Assembly: GCA_027919835.1 (NCBI GenBank)
Contig: JANVFP010000018.1
Location: forward strand, 310,001 to 374,000
DNA: 64,000 bases
Source: Lentinula raphanica
Taxonomy: Eukaryota; Basidiomycota; Agaricomycetes; Agaricales; Omphalotaceae
Direction of reading: 5' to 3'
Part shown: positions 1 to 10,974 of the stretch, in pieces
Layout of the letters: each line of letters starts with the position of its first letter
How positions within the stretch are numbered: position 1 is the first letter of the stretch
Notes under the pieces: generated by a model
What the model saw: the letters and a program-made list of their open reading frames with translations, nothing else
The model's database searches: none
What the model was told of the DNA's origin: nothing
Made by a program: the position numbers and the translations under genes

Positions 1-19
1 CACATATGAACCATTATAG

Positions 20-848
20 AACATCTCCACAACAACAGGCTCCAAGGACCTTCAAATGATATCCATAACGCTGCGTGTAATGTCCCGCCCGGACGTCGAG
101 CACCTTCCCGAAATTTACCAAAGCCTTGGACTGGATTATGATGAGAGGGTGCTTCCTTCGATTGGAAATGAAGTGCTCAAAAGCATTGTCGCGCAGTTTG
201 ATGCTGCAGAACTGATTACTCAACGTGAATTGGTGAGTGTTGGGCTTCGCGTTTCTTGATTGAAAGTTCGTTACTGAGGGTTTGGTGCACTAGGTATCCT
301 CAAGAATTCGTCAAGATCTATTGACTCGAGCAGGGGAATTCAACATTCTGCTCGAAGATGTATCGATTACACACTTGACTTTTGGAAAAGTGCGTGCTTT
401 CCATGAACGCTTACCTAGTGTGGTTACTCATCCGTATCTGCAGGAATTCACATCGGCTGTTGAGGCCAAGCAGATTGCTCAACAAGGTAGGGTTTGCGTT
501 ATTCGAGAAATGTACATTCTTCCCACTGGATGACCCTTCCCAGATGCTGAAAGGGCCAAGTTCATCGTGGAAAAGGTGTGTAAATCTGACATTCCCTTAT
601 AGTAAACTATGTTCTAATCTTCCTCTCAGGCACAACAAGAGAAACAGGCGGCAGTCATACGGGCAGAAGGAGAAGCACAAGCTGCTCGTACAATATCGCA
701 GGCTCTAGACAAGGCTGGAGAAGCCTTCGTCACTTTGCGGAGAATTGAAGCAAGCAAGGCGATTGCTACCTCGTTATCACAGAATCCGAACGTCACCTAT
801 GTACCAAGTAGCCAGGGTAACTTGCTGCTCAATGTACCTACAAAGTAG
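20..848 (+). CDS. PHB1: Prohibitin-1, C-terminal part (5' end outside the window)
   Basis: Inner-membrane mitochondrial scaffold subunit that forms the ring complex with prohibitin-2 and chaperones m-AAA substrates. Exons 20-232, 294-389, 444-486, 544-575 and 630-848; the first in-window exon starts after the TATAG acceptor at 14-19, so the start codon and N-terminus lie before base 1. The reading gives the SPFH/band-7 core ([46 protein letters not shown]) and the coiled-coil tail ([36 protein letters not shown]) ending in LLLNVPTK and a TAG stop. All visible splice junctions are GT-AG and phases agree. The family call is secure; prohibitin-1 is preferred over prohibitin-2 from the sequence around the tail. 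Confidence 0.93.
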
Positions 849-1176
849 TTAGTCGTAACGAAGTTTTTCTAAATCCAAAGCGGTGCTCAAAAATAAACCA
901 TTGCGATTCCGAATTGCAAAGGAGCGTGGGAAGACCGATATCACTCTGACTGTGACTTGCCGCATCGTCTTTTAGGTTTCGAATCTCTTTTCTCCTTTCT
1001 CTTTTCCTCTCTAGTCTCTCTCATCTCTCTCCTCTGCTTTATCATCTCTCTCTCTGACGGACTTGTCTCTCTTACTGTCTTTCGTGCGTTTTTTCCGTCT
1101 TTTGCCGCAACCCCTAGCTCACACAGGATTTTTCTCCATGATTTTAGATCTCATTTCTTTTCATCTTTCCTCAATC
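849..1176. other. Intergenic: 3' end of PHB1 and promoter of the RRM gene
   Basis: No coding signal. From about 975 to 1110 the + strand is strongly CT-rich (runs of TCTCTC/TTCTCC), the usual core-promoter and leader composition of a highly expressed fungal gene, fitting the downstream RNA-binding protein. Confidence 0.6.
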
Positions 1177-2673
1177 ATGAATCCAATGGGTATGGGAAGT
1201 GTAGCCGAGGCTCCGGTGCGTTTTTCAGGTTTTTATACGCTTTCTTATCATGCTGATCAGTGCCTGTTGTGTCGCGTCACCGTTGTCAACCACAGAGGCG
1301 CGCTCATCTCTACGTCGGCAACCTGAGCCCTAGAGTGACAGAATACATGCTCACCGAGATTTTCGCTGTCGCTGGTCCCGTTCAGCATGTTAAAATCATT
1401 CCGGACCGCAACTACCAACACGGTGGCCTCAATTACGGTTTCGTTGAGTACATGGACATGCGTGCTGCAGAGACCGCTCTTCAAACACTCAACGGACGAA
1501 AAATCTTCGACACAGAGATCCGTGTCAACTGGGCCTACCAAGGTCAACAAAACAAAGAAGATACGACTGGCCATTATCATGTTTTCGTCGGTGATCTCAG
1601 CCCGGAAGTCAATGACGAGGTGCTTGCTAAGGCTTTCAGTGCCTTTGGTACGATGTCGGATGCGAGGGTCATGTGGGATATGAACTCGGGAAAGTCTCGT
1701 GGTTATGGTTTCCTCGCATTCCGTGACAAGACCGATGCCGAGCAGGCCATTGCTACGATGAACGGAGAGTGGTTGGGTTCCCGTGCCATCCGTGTAAACT
1801 GGGCAAATCAAAAGACTCAAGGCAGTCCTGCGATGTCCTCTACCCCACAACGTCCTGGCGGCGCGAGTGTTGGAACTGCGCCTGCTCCGATCAACTTCCA
1901 AGGCGGCCCGCTTTCTTATGAATCCGTAGTTCAACAGACTCCTGCTTTCAATACGACTGTCTACGTTGGAAACCTGGTGCCTTACTGTACTCAGGCCGAC
2001 CTCATCCCATTGTTCCAGTCGATTGGATATCTTTCCGAGATCCGTATGCAGGCCGACCGTGGTTTCGCGTTTGTCAAACTGGACACGCACGAACACGCTG
2101 CGATGGCTATCGTCCAACTGCAAGGCCAGATGGTTCACGGACGGTCTATCAAGTGCAGTTGGGGTAAAGACCGAGCAGACGGTGCTGCTCCTGCTCCTGT
2201 AAGCCCGACTGCTGGTGCGGCCGCTCCATATGGAAACATGGCAAGTCCCGTGGAAACTCTTACTCATATTGTAGAAGCTCATTATGTTCTTTTAGCCTAT
2301 GTATGGAATGCCTCAGCCTAATACGTTTGGTCAGTATGCCTACGGCGGGTATGGTGCTTTCCCGAATCAAGCTGCGGGTACTCCCGGTGCTGGTGCACCT
2401 GGCGCCGGTGGTATGCCTCAGCCTGCGACTGCTGGAGCTGGTCTTGGCCTTGCTCCCGGAGCGCAAGCTCCTGTTGGCGATGCTGGCGCTGGACAAGCTG
2501 GACAAGCTCAGTGGGCTGCAGATCCCTCTTCGTATTACAACAACTACTGGGGAGGTAAGTAGTAATCGATTTTTATTGCCGGTGTCAGAAATCGTGACTC
2601 GACTTATGTAGGTTACTACGGACAGCAAGCTGGTCAACAGCCCGGTGTTGACACTCAGATGGCTGCGCCCTGA
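1177..2673 (+). CDS. PUB1: TIA1/Pub1-like RNA-binding protein with three RRMs
   Basis: Predicted poly(U)/AU-rich mRNA-binding protein of the TIA1-Pub1-Nam8 group, acting in mRNA stability, splicing or stress granules. Exons 1177-1215, 1296-2240, 2296-2554, 2612-2673. RRM1 starts at RRAHLYVGNLSPRVTEYMLT with RNP1 LNYGFVEY; RRM2 at HYHVFVGDLSPEVNDEVL with RNP1 SRGYGFLAF; RRM3 at TTVYVGNLVPYCTQADL with RNP1 RGFAFVKL. A Gly/Ala/Pro/Gln-rich low-complexity tail follows (AYGGYGAF, GAGAPGAGG, GGYYGQQAGQQPG). The second intron (2241-2295) reads best as a GC-AG intron with a GCAAGT donor; a GT donor at 2250 adding three residues is the alternative. The symbol is by family resemblance; NAM8 is the other possibility. 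Confidence 0.88.
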
Positions 2674-3382
2674 AGCAGAGCAACTTTCTTCTTGAGTCTG
2701 TTGCACGCACGATTTCCAAACCCGTGTTTGTCTGCTCTGATTCTTCTATTATCGGGTGCCTCCGTCTTGACCACCTACGATGATTTCTGCACTATTCAAC
2801 CTTGTGTATCCCTCTCAACAGCCACAGTATATCTTATCTCTTGTTCTCTTTCTCTCTCAGCCGAGTAAACGTTCAGTTCGTTTTCTCTTAAATTGTTCTT
2901 GTTCCTTTTTCTTTCTCCTTCGTCATTTCTGCATCGTATAGTAAGTATATCAGGCTGTCTTCCCGTCTATACTGTCTGCCTCATCGATGTGTGTTTATTA
3001 CGTGTCCGACGATCCTAATTTCTGATTCTTCCACCTCTGTTCTCCTCTCCTGTTTTTATGCTTGTATCCAGCTAAATAAAGAGTTCTTCTTGACGTTTTC
3101 ACTTACTCGTATGTTACTGTCAATCCTCAGATTTGCGGATCTATCCCGACTGAAAATCATTTTTGTCCTTCCGTCTCCCCACTCATGTATAGTATACCTA
3201 TCAACGTCGAATCAACATCATTGAGAACAAATCAGAATACCATAGATACAAAATGAGTTGAAGGGTATGTTCGAAGGGTATGGCTACACAAAAACGTATA
3301 AAATCAAAGCACATCCATAGTAAACAAGGGATTTGAAAAGGCGAAAGAGCGCAATCTACAAGAATCTAAGCTTCATCGACAA
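2674..3382. other. Intergenic between convergent genes, UTR-like
   Basis: T- and CT-rich sequence following the RRM gene, presumably its long 3' UTR, then a short A-rich stretch before the 3' end of ATG16. No open coding segment with codon-like composition and no RNA gene recognised. Confidence 0.5.
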
Positions 3383-4393
3383 TCAACCATTCTGTGTCTG
3401 ATCCACGCGTTTCTGCGTCGTCGAGAGTATCCCATCCTTCGTCTCCGCAGACAGATCTGGATCCCTGGCCTCCCCGTTTCCCGACACCGAGCCATGTCCA
3501 CCTGTATTCGAGCTAGCGGTAGTGTCTCCTGCAGCCGAACCGTCTCTCCAATTGAGCACTGCCTGATGCTTGGACCGCATATCCTCGTAGAACTCGTTCG
3601 CTTCGTTCATCTTGTTAGCCTCACTCTGTTTAGCGTCCAACCATCGCTGAAGGAGTTTCGCATTGTCTTTGGTAAGCGTCGCGTTTCGTTCTTCGATCTG
3701 GCCGAGTTCAAGTTGGAGAGTGCTGATTTCATCGTGAAGGATCTGTGTACGTATCGTGTGTTGGTTGGGATGTGTTGCGTGACGGGGAGAAGAAGGTAGA
3801 ATGGATATACCTGAACTGTCCTATCTTTCTCAGTCATGAGCTCGTTATGCTGCTCGACCTTCCTCCGTAAGATCATGAGTTCGTCTTTTGATTTCCTCAA
3901 GGCCTCAGCATCTACTCTCGACAGCTCCTCCTTTTCTCGCAGTGTCTCCGTCATAGCCAAAAGCCGCTGCGTGTTCTGGCCCTGGGTTTTGTACACACCG
4001 GCTAGTTCATCACGCATAGATGATATTTGTGATTCGAGGGAGGTGATATAGGCTGCTCGAACGGGGTTGTTGCTTGAAGAAACGAATCAGAACTGAGTTG
4101 ATGAGATGAACGAGTGATTAGACATACTCTTCGCCTGTGCCTGCTACGTATACCGTTGAGCTGCTTGGATTGGATTTAACAGAGCTGACTGCTCTGAGTA
4201 GAGAGGAATTGCGCTCCTTGAGAAGTTTGGTTTGCTGAGCGAGACGTCTGTCTAGATGAAAGGTGAAATGAGAGTGTTTTATGAGTTAAGAAGGACAAGT
4301 ACATTGCTCGATGATAGCAGAGAACGAAGCTTCATTGACATTTCTCTCTGTGAGACGAATACGAATGAGTTCTTGCCAGGCTGGATCGGCCAT
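3383..4393 (-). CDS. ATG16: Autophagy protein Atg16 (coiled-coil)
   Basis: Predicted Atg16, which binds the Atg12-Atg5 conjugate and places it on the phagophore for Atg8 lipidation. Exons 4303-4393, 4128-4251, 3811-4072, 3383-3742 (minus), 278 aa. The N-terminus MADPAWQELIRIRLTERN and IIEQYRRLAQQTK correspond to the Atg5-binding helix; a long heptad-rich coiled coil follows (SLESQISSMRDELAG, KDELMILRRKVEQHNELM). The family's diagnostic segment is present: ILHDEISTLQLELGQIEERN, then KLLQRWLDAKQSEANKMNEAN, matching the conserved LxxENxxLxxRWxxxKxxEAxxxNEAN pattern. The tail is Ser/Gly-rich and there is no WD40 domain, as in fungal rather than animal Atg16. It is divergent with the Rab7 gene, 102 bp between the start codons. 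Confidence 0.88.
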
Positions 4394-4495
4394 TGGGGAG
4401 TTTTGGACGAAAAGGACTGACAAGCGGTGGCGGTGCTGGCGCTTCCTCGGTTCTCCACTTACTACCATCCTCTCTGCTTTGTTCTTCATCAACAA

Positions 4496-5469
<974 letters not shown>

Positions 5470-5747
5470 GGAAGTTTCAGTTCCAAGTTTTGATTCCTTG
5501 CGCAAAGGGACTTTTTATAGTGTTGCCACCTTTTTTTTCTCTCTTCCGCAATGACCTTGCCTCTCTCTCGTTCTTGTTCAATCTGACTACATATAATGAC
5601 CTTGTTACCAATCGTTCATAATGCCAAATCATTTGTGTTCATGCTTTGCTGGGCGGACCGGCTTTGACGGAGATAAGGCAATGACGCATATGGCGCACGA
5701 AATTTCGACCCAGTTCTTTCTACGACCACATCTTTCTCTCCTTGAGA

Positions 5748-6584
5748 ATGTCGCACCATCCACCAAATCCACCTGTTATTCACTCTTTTGCTTCGCCGGA
5801 CGTTTTGACGTCCTCTCTAGCTTCGTTTGTCGTCAAAGCTCAGAAGGAAGCCATCGACAAGAAGGGAAGATTCACTATCGCTCTCTCAGGCGGTTCTCTT
5901 CCAAAGCAGCTCAGCGGTCTCGTTGGTAATCCTGCTGTAAAATGGGACATGTGGTAAATAATCCTTAGCAATCATTGTCAATCGTATATCCATCGCTGAA
6001 TACATCGCAACAGGCAAGTATTCTACGCCGACGAACGCGTCGTCCCACTCAACCATCCAGACTCCAATCACGCGCTCTGCGATGCCCAGCTCTTCTCCAA
6101 AGTCCCTATTCCCAAACACAACATCCACACCATCGATACTAGTCTCCTCTCTGACCTCGAAGAGCTCTCAGACGCTTATGAACAAGAGCTCATCAAAGAA
6201 TTCGCTCAGAAGGACGCCGCTCGGTTCCCCGTGTTCGATCTCATCCTTCTCGGGATGGGTCCAGATGGTCATACGGCTTCCCTCTTCCCTGGCCATGAAC
6301 TTTTGGCTGAAGAAGATCGGTGGGTAGCTTACATCGAGGACTCGCCGAAGCCTCCGCCAAAGAGGATCACGCTGACTTATCCGGTCATCAACCATGCGTT
6401 GAGAGTCGTTTTCGTGGCTGTTGGAGAGGGCAAGGCAGATATTTTGAGCGAAGTCTTGGATTTTCCAGAGAAGGGGTTGCCCGCTTCGAGGGTGAAGCCT
6501 GTGCATCCTGGACAGTTGTTTTGGTTCGTGGACGAGAAGGCGGCTGCAAAGTTGCAGGTGACTTCGCAGGAGTTCAAGCTTTAA
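5748..6584 (+). CDS. 6-phosphogluconolactonase
   Basis: Hydrolyses 6-phosphoglucono-1,5-lactone to 6-phosphogluconate, step two of the oxidative pentose-phosphate pathway, in the cytosol. Exons 5748-5953 and 6014-6584, 258 aa. Motifs: [12 protein letters not shown] (sugar-phosphate binding), [17 protein letters not shown], and the signature [20 protein letters not shown] near residue 150. The ATG at 5748 is the first in frame with the conserved start [10 protein letters not shown]. The enzyme for the next step, GND1, lies about 2 kb downstream on the other strand. SOL3/SOL4 are the yeast counterparts; I do not assign one. Confidence 0.94.
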
Positions 6585-6896
6585 GTGCTTCTTCATCTAG
6601 GATGAGCTACGGAACGAGAACGAAGAAGTTTTGAGCATTGTATTAATATTTCACTTATACCTATGCTTTATGATTCCTCATCGCAGGTTCTGTTTTTCCT
6701 ATGTAAATCTATAGAACGGTCAGTATTCAGAACGACTTCTGTGTTGAAGAAACACTATCATGAGCTCGAAGAAATATGAGTGCGCATTTGGGAACGAACG
6801 ATATTACAACAGAGGGTGGCCATACAGATAATATACAACGATGGCGGAAAGAGATAGTAGATCTATAGTAACCAAGAACGACTGAGTGGCGTAGTC
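6585..6896. other. Intergenic between convergent genes
   Basis: 3' flanks of the lactonase gene and the Aurora kinase gene. AT-rich; no further coding or RNA signal seen. Confidence 0.5.
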
Positions 6897-8256
6897 TCAA
6901 CCTCGATTTCTCACCACCCATGGGTGTACCATGACTTCCGTAAGTGGTAGACGATCTGACGGTTCCAACACGAGCAACTACAAAGAATAGGTTGATAAGT
7001 GTTTGTTCCAGAAGAGACAACGGGAGGAAACAAACCTTGCTGATCAAATCTCTAGCATCAGCGTCAAAGCTAGGAGGAAACTTGTAATCCACCGTAGCGA
7101 TCCGCCTCATGGTATCTGTCTCATTGCTTTAGATGTCGAAACGACCTGGGAAAGGGAAGACAACACCCACTTTTCCGGCTCTTGAGATCCTCGAATGGGG
7201 GGCTTCCATTCAAGAACTCGTACATCAACACACCCAGAGCCCAATAATCCACCCACTTTCCGTGTTCTTTGTCGAGGACCATCTCCGGGGGTAGATAGTC
7301 CAAAGTACCACACTTTGTCATCCTTCGGTTACCCGGAGCATGCACACTCCACCCGAAATCTGCTATCTTCAGTTCACCATTCAGACCTAGCAAGAGATTT
7401 TCAGGTTTAATATCCCGATGGATGACATGTTTCGAATGGAGGTACGAGAGCGCGTCGGCCATCTGGTAGACGTAATTCGCACTACGTCGAGCGGAGAATG
7501 AACCCTTTTTGATCAACTGTCGGTACATCTCGCCTTGCCCGGCAAATTCGAGCATGAGGAAAACACGTTGGGAGTCATGAAAGTAACCGTAGAGACGGAG
7601 GACGTTTGGGTGTCGGAGGTTCATTTGGATTTCGATCTCCCGCCGTAGTTGGCGTTCGCAGCCGTCTTTGACGAGCTGAGCTTTGATGAGGGTTTTCAAG
7701 GCGAGAATGAATTGGGGTGGGGCTTTTGTTCGGACCATGTATACTCGACCGAACTGGCCTTTACCCAGTGGTCGCCCAATGTCGAAAGAATGCAAAGACC
7801 AGGTAGGAGTGGGATTTGACCTTTAATAATATGGTGGACTGTCAGTACAATCCCCTTAGTTTTGAGAAATGCTTACAGCTTGCTCGAATCAAGAGCCAGA
7901 TCTGGTGCCTCATCCACGGACACATGAGCTGCATTGTCCGCCTCTAGCCCTCCATCGTATCTCCCAATATCAATCGTCTTCTGTGCATCCACCGAACCAG
8001 TCTTCGTATGTTTGAACTTCGAATGCAAGTTTGGCTGTGATGCAGCAGCATGTAGAGGCTTCTGGCTTTGGGTCTTCAGCGAAGACACGCTCGCTTTCGT
8101 TCGCACGGTTGAGGTTGAGGCAGAAGGTTTGAGTTTCGTTGGGATGTTGGGAGCAGCGTATTTCGTTAGGAGCTTCGAGAATTCAGTAGAAGGCTCCTGC
8201 TTCTTCGATATGTCCAGCGTAGATAGCTGCTGAGTTAGTGTACTGACAGAGGCCAT
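6897..8256 (-). CDS. IPL1: Aurora-family serine/threonine kinase
   Basis: Mitotic kinase of the chromosomal passenger complex. Exons 7877-8256, 7171-7820, 7036-7115, 6897-6977 (minus), 396 aa. A Ser/Thr-rich non-conserved N-terminus of about 125 residues precedes the kinase domain. Seen motifs: [20 protein letters not shown] (Gly loop), ALKTL (ATP lysine), [12 protein letters not shown] (catalytic loop), [11 protein letters not shown] (DFG plus the Aurora WSVH), and the activation segment [16 protein letters not shown] with the Aurora T-x-CGTxDYLPPE signature. The C-lobe ends [12 protein letters not shown] with almost no tail. Fungi usually carry one Aurora, so this is probably the IPL1/ARK1 orthologue. 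Divergence from Aurora A or B classes cannot be judged here. Confidence 0.93.
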
Positions 8257-8545
8257 GGAGGAAAAAAGAGCGTGGTGGTTCGAGTTCAACTTCGCGCGGA
8301 CCGGAGGATAAGCACTGGTAGGCACGTGAGCGTGCCTCGTCACTCGGCAGCTCTTTCTCACTTCGTAGGCCCCTTCGATAGCAAACAAACGTTTCAAGAT
8401 TGAGTATTGTCCTCAAAGTACAGCTCTACTTGTATTTACAATTACTGTACATTTCTTCTTGCATAATCGGACCACACAAGGAACAACGGCACAGATTACA
8501 CTTCTATGGCGAGCCTCAACGCAAATGCAAACATCCGGTAATCCT

Positions 8546-10551
8546 TTATGTGTTGTAGGTAGAGGCGGAAACGGAGCCACCGCGGCCGGTCCAGTTGACG
8601 TCTGGAGATACGAACGTCACTCTTGCTGTAGGACAGGAATAATAAACGATACGCACGAATGTCTTCACCCTTCTTGAATTTCGCGTTTTCTTTGCCAGGA
8701 AGGACACGGAAGGTGTGCGCACCGAAGTAGTCACGCTATATTACACCATTAACACGCGAATGGGTGTTTCACCTGTTTGAAAGACGCACCTGAGCCTGGA
8801 GAAGGTTGGCCGGAACGATCTCACTTCTGTAGCCGTCAAAGAAGGCAAGTGCAGTGCTGAATGCAGGCGTCGGGATACCCCAGAGGACGGCCTGGGCAAT
8901 CACACGTCTCCATCCAGGCTGAGCCTTGTGGACAGCTGGTACCGAAAGTTAGATAGTGATGAGACACGGAAATCTCTAACGAACCCTTGTTAAAGAAGTC
9001 ATCAAACAGAAGAGACTCAAGTTTGAGGTTCTTGTTGTATGCTTTGGTGATGTCACTCAAGAACACACTCTGGATGGCAGTCAACATACTGAACCCGGTT
9101 CGACGGCTTGAGACTCGCCTTGATGATACATCCACCACGCCACATAGAGGCGATTCCAGCATAGTTGAGGTTCCAGCCAAGCTATATATGGAACGGTCTG
9201 AAAGAAAAGAAACATATATTATGATGGAACGTACGTCTGATGCTGTCTGCCTCATGAGCATGAACCCTTGCGTGTAAGAGATAATCTTAGATGCGTAGAG
9301 GGCTTGCTCAAGGTCGTCAATGAACATTTGCTTGTCCCCGCGGAAAGGTTCCTTTTGGGGTCCAGCGATGACTTTGCTAGCACGCGTACGTTCGTCCTTG
9401 AGGGCGGACAAGGTACGGGCAAAGACTGCTTCACCGATGAGGGTGACTATGACGATATATATGAGATAGATAATTATTATTATCCAGAGTTGAAAACACA
9501 AACCAGGTGATCCAGCATCGAGAGCGGCTATGGCAGTCCACTTTCCTGTACCCTTCTGACCAGCCTGATCCAAAATCTTTGCGACGACTGGTTCACCGTC
9601 ATCGTCCTTGAATTTGAGGATATCGGCCGTAATTTCAATCAAGAAGGAGTCAAGGACTCCCTTATTCCACTTCAAGAATATGTCCGCAATCTCGTCTTCA
9701 CTCAGACCCAACCCACGCTTGAGAATATCGTACGCCTCAGCGATGAGCTGCATGTCACCGTACTCAATACCTAATGATATTACAAACAATCAGACCATAC
9801 TCAATTGAGGAAGCGGCATATATACTCGCCATTGTGCACCATCTTGACATAGTGTCCAGCGCCAGTCTCACCGACCCAGTCACAGCAAGGTTCGCCATAT
9901 GCTTGAGCGGCAGTCTTTTGGAAAATCTCTTTGATATGAGGCCAAGCAGCTGGTGAACCACCGGGCATGAGAGACGGGCCATGTCGGGCACCCTCCTCTC
10001 CACCAGAAACACCGGAGCCGACAAAGAGGAAACCCTTGGCCTCCAGTTCTTTGGTACGGCGAATTGAATCAGGGTAATGAGAGTTACCACCATCGATGAT
10101 AATATCACCCTTCTCTAAATGAGGGATGAGCTGTGCAATGAAGTCGTCTACGGCCTGCCCAGCTTTGACTAGAAGCACAATTTTGCGCGGTGTTTTGAGC
10201 TTTGAGCAAAGCTCTTGGATGGAATGTGCACCCTGAATTTTGGTGCCTTGATGATAACGCATTGAGATTACGCGTATATGGACAGATATGGAAACAGACC
10301 TTTTGCTTCGTTAGCCAGGAAGCGGTCAACCTTCTCAGTGGTACGGTTATAAGCCACGACGGTGAAGCCCTTGTCGTTCATGTTAAGGATCAGGTTTTGA
10401 CCCTACATTGAGCAGTTCTACCAATGAGATTGGACGACGACGACGGGTAACACACCATAACAGCCAGACCAATGAGACCAATGTCGCCGCTATATGATAC
10501 GATTAGTACGAGATACGGCGCGATGTCGGAAGATAATGCTCACGTAGCCAT
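8546..10551 (-). CDS. GND1: 6-phosphogluconate dehydrogenase, decarboxylating
   Basis: Oxidises and decarboxylates 6-phosphogluconate to ribulose-5-phosphate with NADP+. Eleven exons: 10544-10551, 10456-10489, 10300-10402, 9830-10246, 9504-9770, 9235-9446, 9119-9181, 8985-9069, 8790-8935, 8657-8735, 8546-8601 (minus); 489 aa, the usual length. Rossmann motif [13 protein letters not shown] and AYNRTTEKV; catalytic segment GGNSHYPDS and [36 protein letters not shown]-terminal [17 protein letters not shown]. Two introns must be GC-AG with GCGAGT donors (9829 and 9118), because the invariant HNGIEYG and CIIKSVFL segments cannot be made with GT donors. The first coding exon is only 8 nt. It is divergent with OSH3; the shared promoter holds a telomere-like motif. 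Confidence 0.97.
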
Positions 10552-10974
10552 GTTTACTTTAGAGTATAGGTAGGAGGGAAGATGGTAGTACGAAGTCAAG
10601 ATGGGGGAAACGTTGACGATCTTTTCTGCTCATCGATGTTCGGCCCGGCCGCGGGAAGCTGATTCATCGATAGAAAAGAACGTAAGCTACTCTTACAATT
10701 GTTCCTTCTCCTGCAATTTCTAATCTTCCTGAGGCGAAATTCCACCTTCAAGTGAAAACCCGGTTGAACCAGGGTATACGTGTGAGACGACTTGAAAAAA
10801 AAAGTTCGGGTAAGTGACAGTACCCTCCGGCGAGGCACGGTCTTCGGCAACTCTTCGGCACGTCTGCCGGCTTCAGACCCTAACCCTAAACTCCCGTCGA
10901 GCAAGGACAGCTATGCGAAACACAGGGTCATCGCATTAGAATGTGTCCTTGTCGCTCTCTTCTACTAGCATCTC
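10552..10974. promoter_or_regulatory. Divergent promoter GND1 / OSH3
   Basis: A 423-bp region between two start codons transcribed away from each other. It holds a CCCTAACCCTAAA motif at 878-890 of this kilobase (10878-10890) and a short A-run near 10797. No TATA box was evident for either gene. Confidence 0.5.
10878..10890 (-). promoter_or_regulatory. Telomere-like (telobox) motif
   Basis: Reads TTTAGGGTTAGGG on the minus strand, two units of the fungal telomeric repeat, about 85 bp upstream of the OSH3 start. In yeasts such motifs are bound by Tbf1/Teb1-type Myb factors at promoters; the role here is inferred. Confidence 0.45.

Noticed and set aside
1257..2282. 341-codon open frame antisense to the RRM gene
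   Set aside because: It mirrors the codon pattern of the well-supported three-RRM protein; its own translation is Ser/Arg/Thr-rich with no motif.
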